Source: Streptomyces albus subsp. albus
GTDB taxonomy: Bacteria; Actinomycetota; Actinomycetes; Streptomycetales; Streptomycetaceae
DNA: 64,000 nt
Assembly: GCF_000719865.1 (NCBI RefSeq)
Contig: NZ_JOID01000023.1
Location: 1 to 64,000 of the forward strand
Reading direction: 5' to 3'
In this document: one piece after another, positions 61,717 through 64,000 of the stretch
Position numbering within the stretch: position 1 is the stretch's first letter
How the letters are laid out: each line of letters opens with the position of its first letter
Notes under the pieces: generated by a model
The model's database searches: none
Seen by the model: only the letters and a program-made list of their open reading frames with translations
What the model was told of the DNA's origin: nothing
Translations under genes and position numbers: made by a program

Positions 61717-61829
61717 CGGTCTCCCTCGGAGAGATCGTTCGGAACGCATCGCCATTCTCGTGCCCCCGATCCTCCCGGGAGTGCACGACGCCCCCCATTC
61801 GTGATCAGCCGTCCGCACGGATGCGGGCG

Positions 61830-61874
61830 GGGCGGCCCGGCCGCGGCGGGGGCCGTACGGGCCGCGGGCCGCCC
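61830..61874 (-). terminator. Hairpin downstream of the FtsX-type permease
   Basis: GGGCGGCCCG at 61830-61839 pairs perfectly with 61865-61874. The 25-base loop itself contains GGGGCCGTACGGGCCG, which also folds. It lies 86 bases past the permease stop and before the MMPL start, so it may separate the two transcripts. Confidence 0.55.
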
Positions 61875-61959
61875 GTACCAGCCGCGGCGGCCGGGTGCGG
61901 GTGCGGGTGCCCAGCGGGCCTGGAGCCTCGCCACCCTCCGGCGCACTCGCGTCGGAGGG

Positions 61960-64000
61960 CTAATCCCGTACGCCCGCCTGCTCGACCGCCGTCCGGCGCA
62001 GGGAGAGGCCGGCCGGGGCCACCGCCGAAACCACGGCGAGCACCGCGCAGGCACCCACGACCGTACCGAGCGCCGTCCACGGAACCACGATCGGGGTCCA
62101 CACCGAGAGCAGACACAGCGCGCTCCACATGCCCAGCAGATTGAGCCCGGCGACCAGCGCTCCCAGCACCCCGCCGACCACGACGACCATCAGCGCCTCG
62201 GCACCCACCAACCGCAGCACCTGCCACCGGGTGGCTCCGGTCAGCCGCAGCACGGACAGCTCGCGCGTCCGGTCGGAGGTCGCCATGACCATCGTGTTGG
62301 CCAGCGAGATGCCGGTGTAGACGAGGGCGATCCCGAGGACCAGGAAGAAGCCCATCCGGGTCGTCCGGTTGCTCTCGGGGTACGTCGCCCGCACCCATGC
62401 GTCCCCGGCGAGGACCTCCCCGCCCGACACCCGCACCGCCTGACGCAGGCCGGCGGCCACGGTGCCCGAGCCGGCACCTTTCGCGAGGTGTACGTCGACC
62501 TGGTCGACGGGCGCCGCGGGGGCGTTGCGCGGGGTGACGTAGACGCCGTTGTTGCCGGTGCCGGTGGTCATGACCGCGGCGATCCTCAGGGACGTCCTCG
62601 TGCCGTCGCCGAGCCACACGTCAACCCGCTCGCCCACGGTGTGCTTCTCCCACTCCTCGTTGACGATGATCGAGTCATCGTCCAGATCGCTCACCTTCCC
62701 CGCCGCCAGCGGGAGACGGGCTGTCGCCGCGAGCCCTTGGGGATCGACGGCCCTGGCATCGGACCTGATGAGCGACGTGCCCTCCTCCAGTGCGTACACG
62801 GCGCTGGACGCGGTCGCGGAGAGCTCGGCCCCGGGCACGGCGTCCAGCCGCTGGAGCGTCGCCCTGTCGAAGCCGGCATCGCCCGCCGGGCTGACGACGA
62901 AGTCGGCGGTCGTCCGCTCACGGATCTCGGTGGCCTTCGCCTCGTTGAGCGTGGCCGTGGCGCCCAGCAGTGATCCCGCCAGCGCGACCGTGACCAGGAC
63001 GGGGGCGGCGACGGCGGCCGTGCGGCGGACCCCGGTGGCGGCGTTCTCCCGCGCCAGCATGCCCACGGCGCCCGGCAGCCGGGCCGGCAGCCAGGCGAGC
63101 AGCCGGACCAGTGGCCGCACCAGCACTGGTGCGAGGAGCGCGACCGCGGTGATGAGCAGCATGGGCCGGCTCACATAGGTCTTGCGCCGCAGCAGGTCGC
63201 CCGGGTCCGTCACCAGGGCCAGGACCAGCGTTACCGCGGCGGTGACGAGCAGGGCCGCGCCGAACAGCCGACGGCCCCATGTCATCGTCCGGGTGTCCAC
63301 GGACGCCTCGCGCAGCGCCTCGGTGGGACCCGTGCGCCCCGCTCGCCACGAGGCGGCCAGAACGCCGCACAGTGCCACGAACAGACCTGTCCCGAACGCC
63401 ACGTGGTACGGCCAGGTGTAGTCGCCGATGGTGAACCAGCGCGGCGCGAGGCTCTCTTCGACCGCCCACGAGGCGAGCTTCGGCGCCCCGTGGTATCCGA
63501 GCACGCAGCCGGCGGCCGAGGCGAGCACACCGACCGCGAGCGCCTCGTGGACGACCATGCGGCGGATCTGCCCCGGGGTCGCCCCGGCGATCCGCAGCAG
63601 CCCGAACTCGCGGCGCCGCTGGGCCACCGCGAACGCGAAGGTCGAGGCCACCACGAACACCGATACGAACCCGGTGACGCCACCGGCCGTGCCGAACATG
63701 GCGTTCATCGCGGTGAGGGCCTCGCTGTCCCGGTCGGGGTCGGCGTCGGCGTACCGGCGCGCGTCCCCGGTGAGGACCTGGACGCCCTCGCTGCCGCGCA
63801 CCGCCTCGCGCACGGCCGCCGCATCGGCGTCGACCACGAGCTGAAGGCTGCGCGGCGACAGTTCGGCGGCGCGGGTGTCGGTGTAGAAGATGGCGTTCTC
63901 GAAGCCGAGGCCGGCCACGGTGCCGACGACGCGCACCGTGCCGCCGCCGGTCCGCACCTGTGTGCCCGGACGGGCCCAGTCGCCGCTGATCACCGCCTCG
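61960..64000 (-). CDS. FtsX-type ABC transporter permease, 5' end beyond the window
   Basis: The visible 680 residues start inside an extracytoplasmic domain. They include the first FtsX helix group (VSVFVVASTFAFAVAQRRRE, FGLLRIAGATPGQIRRMV), a middle set (LITAVALLAPVLVRPLVRLL, TAAVAAPVLVTVALAGSLLG), a second external domain and the final FtsX group (GFFLVLGIALVYTGISLANT, ELSVLRLTGATRWQVLRLVG). The doubled FtsX layout equals that of the permease at 3893, but the sequences are not close. Its ATPase gene is expected upstream, beyond base 64000. The substrate is unknown. Confidence 0.92.
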   Translation of the reverse strand, partial: EAVISGDWARPGTQVRTGGGTVRVVGTVAGLGFENAIFYTDTRAAELSPRSLQLVVDADAAAVREAVRGSEGVQVLTGDARRYADADPDRDSEALTAMNAMFGTAGGVTGFVSVFVVASTFAFAVAQRRREFGLLRIAGATPGQIRRMVVHEALAVGVLASAAGCVLGYHGAPKLASWAVEESLAPRWFTIGDYTWPYHVAFGTGLFVALCGVLAASWRAGRTGPTEALREASVDTRTMTWGRRLFGAALLVTAAVTLVLALVTDPGDLLRRKTYVSRPMLLITAVALLAPVLVRPLVRLLAWLPARLPGAVGMLARENAATGVRRTAAVAAPVLVTVALAGSLLGATATLNEAKATEIRERTTADFVVSPAGDAGFDRATLQRLDAVPGAELSATASSAVYALEEGTSLIRSDARAVDPQGLAATARLPLAAGKVSDLDDDSIIVNEEWEKHTVGERVDVWLGDGTRTSLRIAAVMTTGTGNNGVYVTPRNAPAAPVDQVDVHLAKGAGSGTVAAGLRQAVRVSGGEVLAGDAWVRATYPESNRTTRMGFFLVLGIALVYTGISLANTMVMATSDRTRELSVLRLTGATRWQVLRLVGAEALMVVVVGGVLGALVAGLNLLGMWSALCLLSVWTPIVVPWTALGTVVGACAVLAVVSAVAPAGLSLRRTAVEQAGVRD

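Noticed and set aside
61847..61862. GGGGCCGTACGGGCCG as another stress-island box
   Set aside because: It is inside a terminator-like hairpin downstream of a gene and not near a start codon. It is kept as a warning that such palindromes can arise by chance.

Overview
The window is a very GC-rich (roughly 70-75%) piece of an actinomycete chromosome, almost certainly Streptomyces. The codon third positions are nearly all G/C. GTG starts are common. The gene families are typical of that genus: an XRE/DUF397 pair, a MmyB-type regulator, DUF6461, many GNAT proteins, an F420-dependent LLM oxidoreductase and tandem universal stress proteins. No rRNA, tRNA, CRISPR array or biosynthetic core enzyme was seen.

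The left part (1-27 kb) is accessory or housekeeping mosaic. It starts with the N-terminal part of a TnpB-like protein, a membrane phosphatase-family protein and two gene remnants that both lack their 5' ends. Next come an NAD-dependent epimerase and a MacB/FtsX-type ABC exporter divergent from a NarL-type two-component system. A flavin monooxygenase and a MmyB regulator follow, then the XRE-DUF397 pair, four separate acetyltransferases, a lipase-like hydrolase, a DUF6461 protein, an orphan protein and a NUDIX enzyme. The block ends with an LLM oxidoreductase and aldo/keto reductase near a TetR gene that has two clear operators, an inositol-phosphatase-family protein, and a GntR-ABC operon.

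The middle and right part (27-57.4 kb) reads as one stress/hypoxia island. It holds an OsmC protein, a macro-domain protein, two flavodoxin-domain proteins, two CBS-BON proteins and four tandem-domain universal stress proteins. It also has an Acg-type nitroreductase, a GAF-PP2C phosphatase, an XRE-PPOX protein, a ribosome hibernation factor-like protein and two P2-type ATPases. One ATPase gene overlaps two TrkA genes. The core is a pyruvate formate-lyase with its radical-SAM activase, divergent from a GNAT/ADP-forming acyl-CoA synthetase fusion. A near-palindrome of the form GGGCC-N4-GGCCC recurs 48-89 bp upstream of seven of these start codons, which suggests one regulon similar to the DosR (mycobacteria) or OsdR (Streptomyces) dormancy regulons. 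The proposed joint role is survival without oxygen: fermentative acetyl-CoA and formate production, possible ATP recovery, protein acetylation, ion homeostasis and ribosome storage.

The last part (57.4-64 kb) has an FG-GAP secreted protein with a repeat array at its 3' end, a duplicated hairpin of unknown function, an MMPL transporter and a second FtsX-type ABC permease cut by the window edge. Short tandem repeats are unusually frequent in the intergenic DNA of the whole window.
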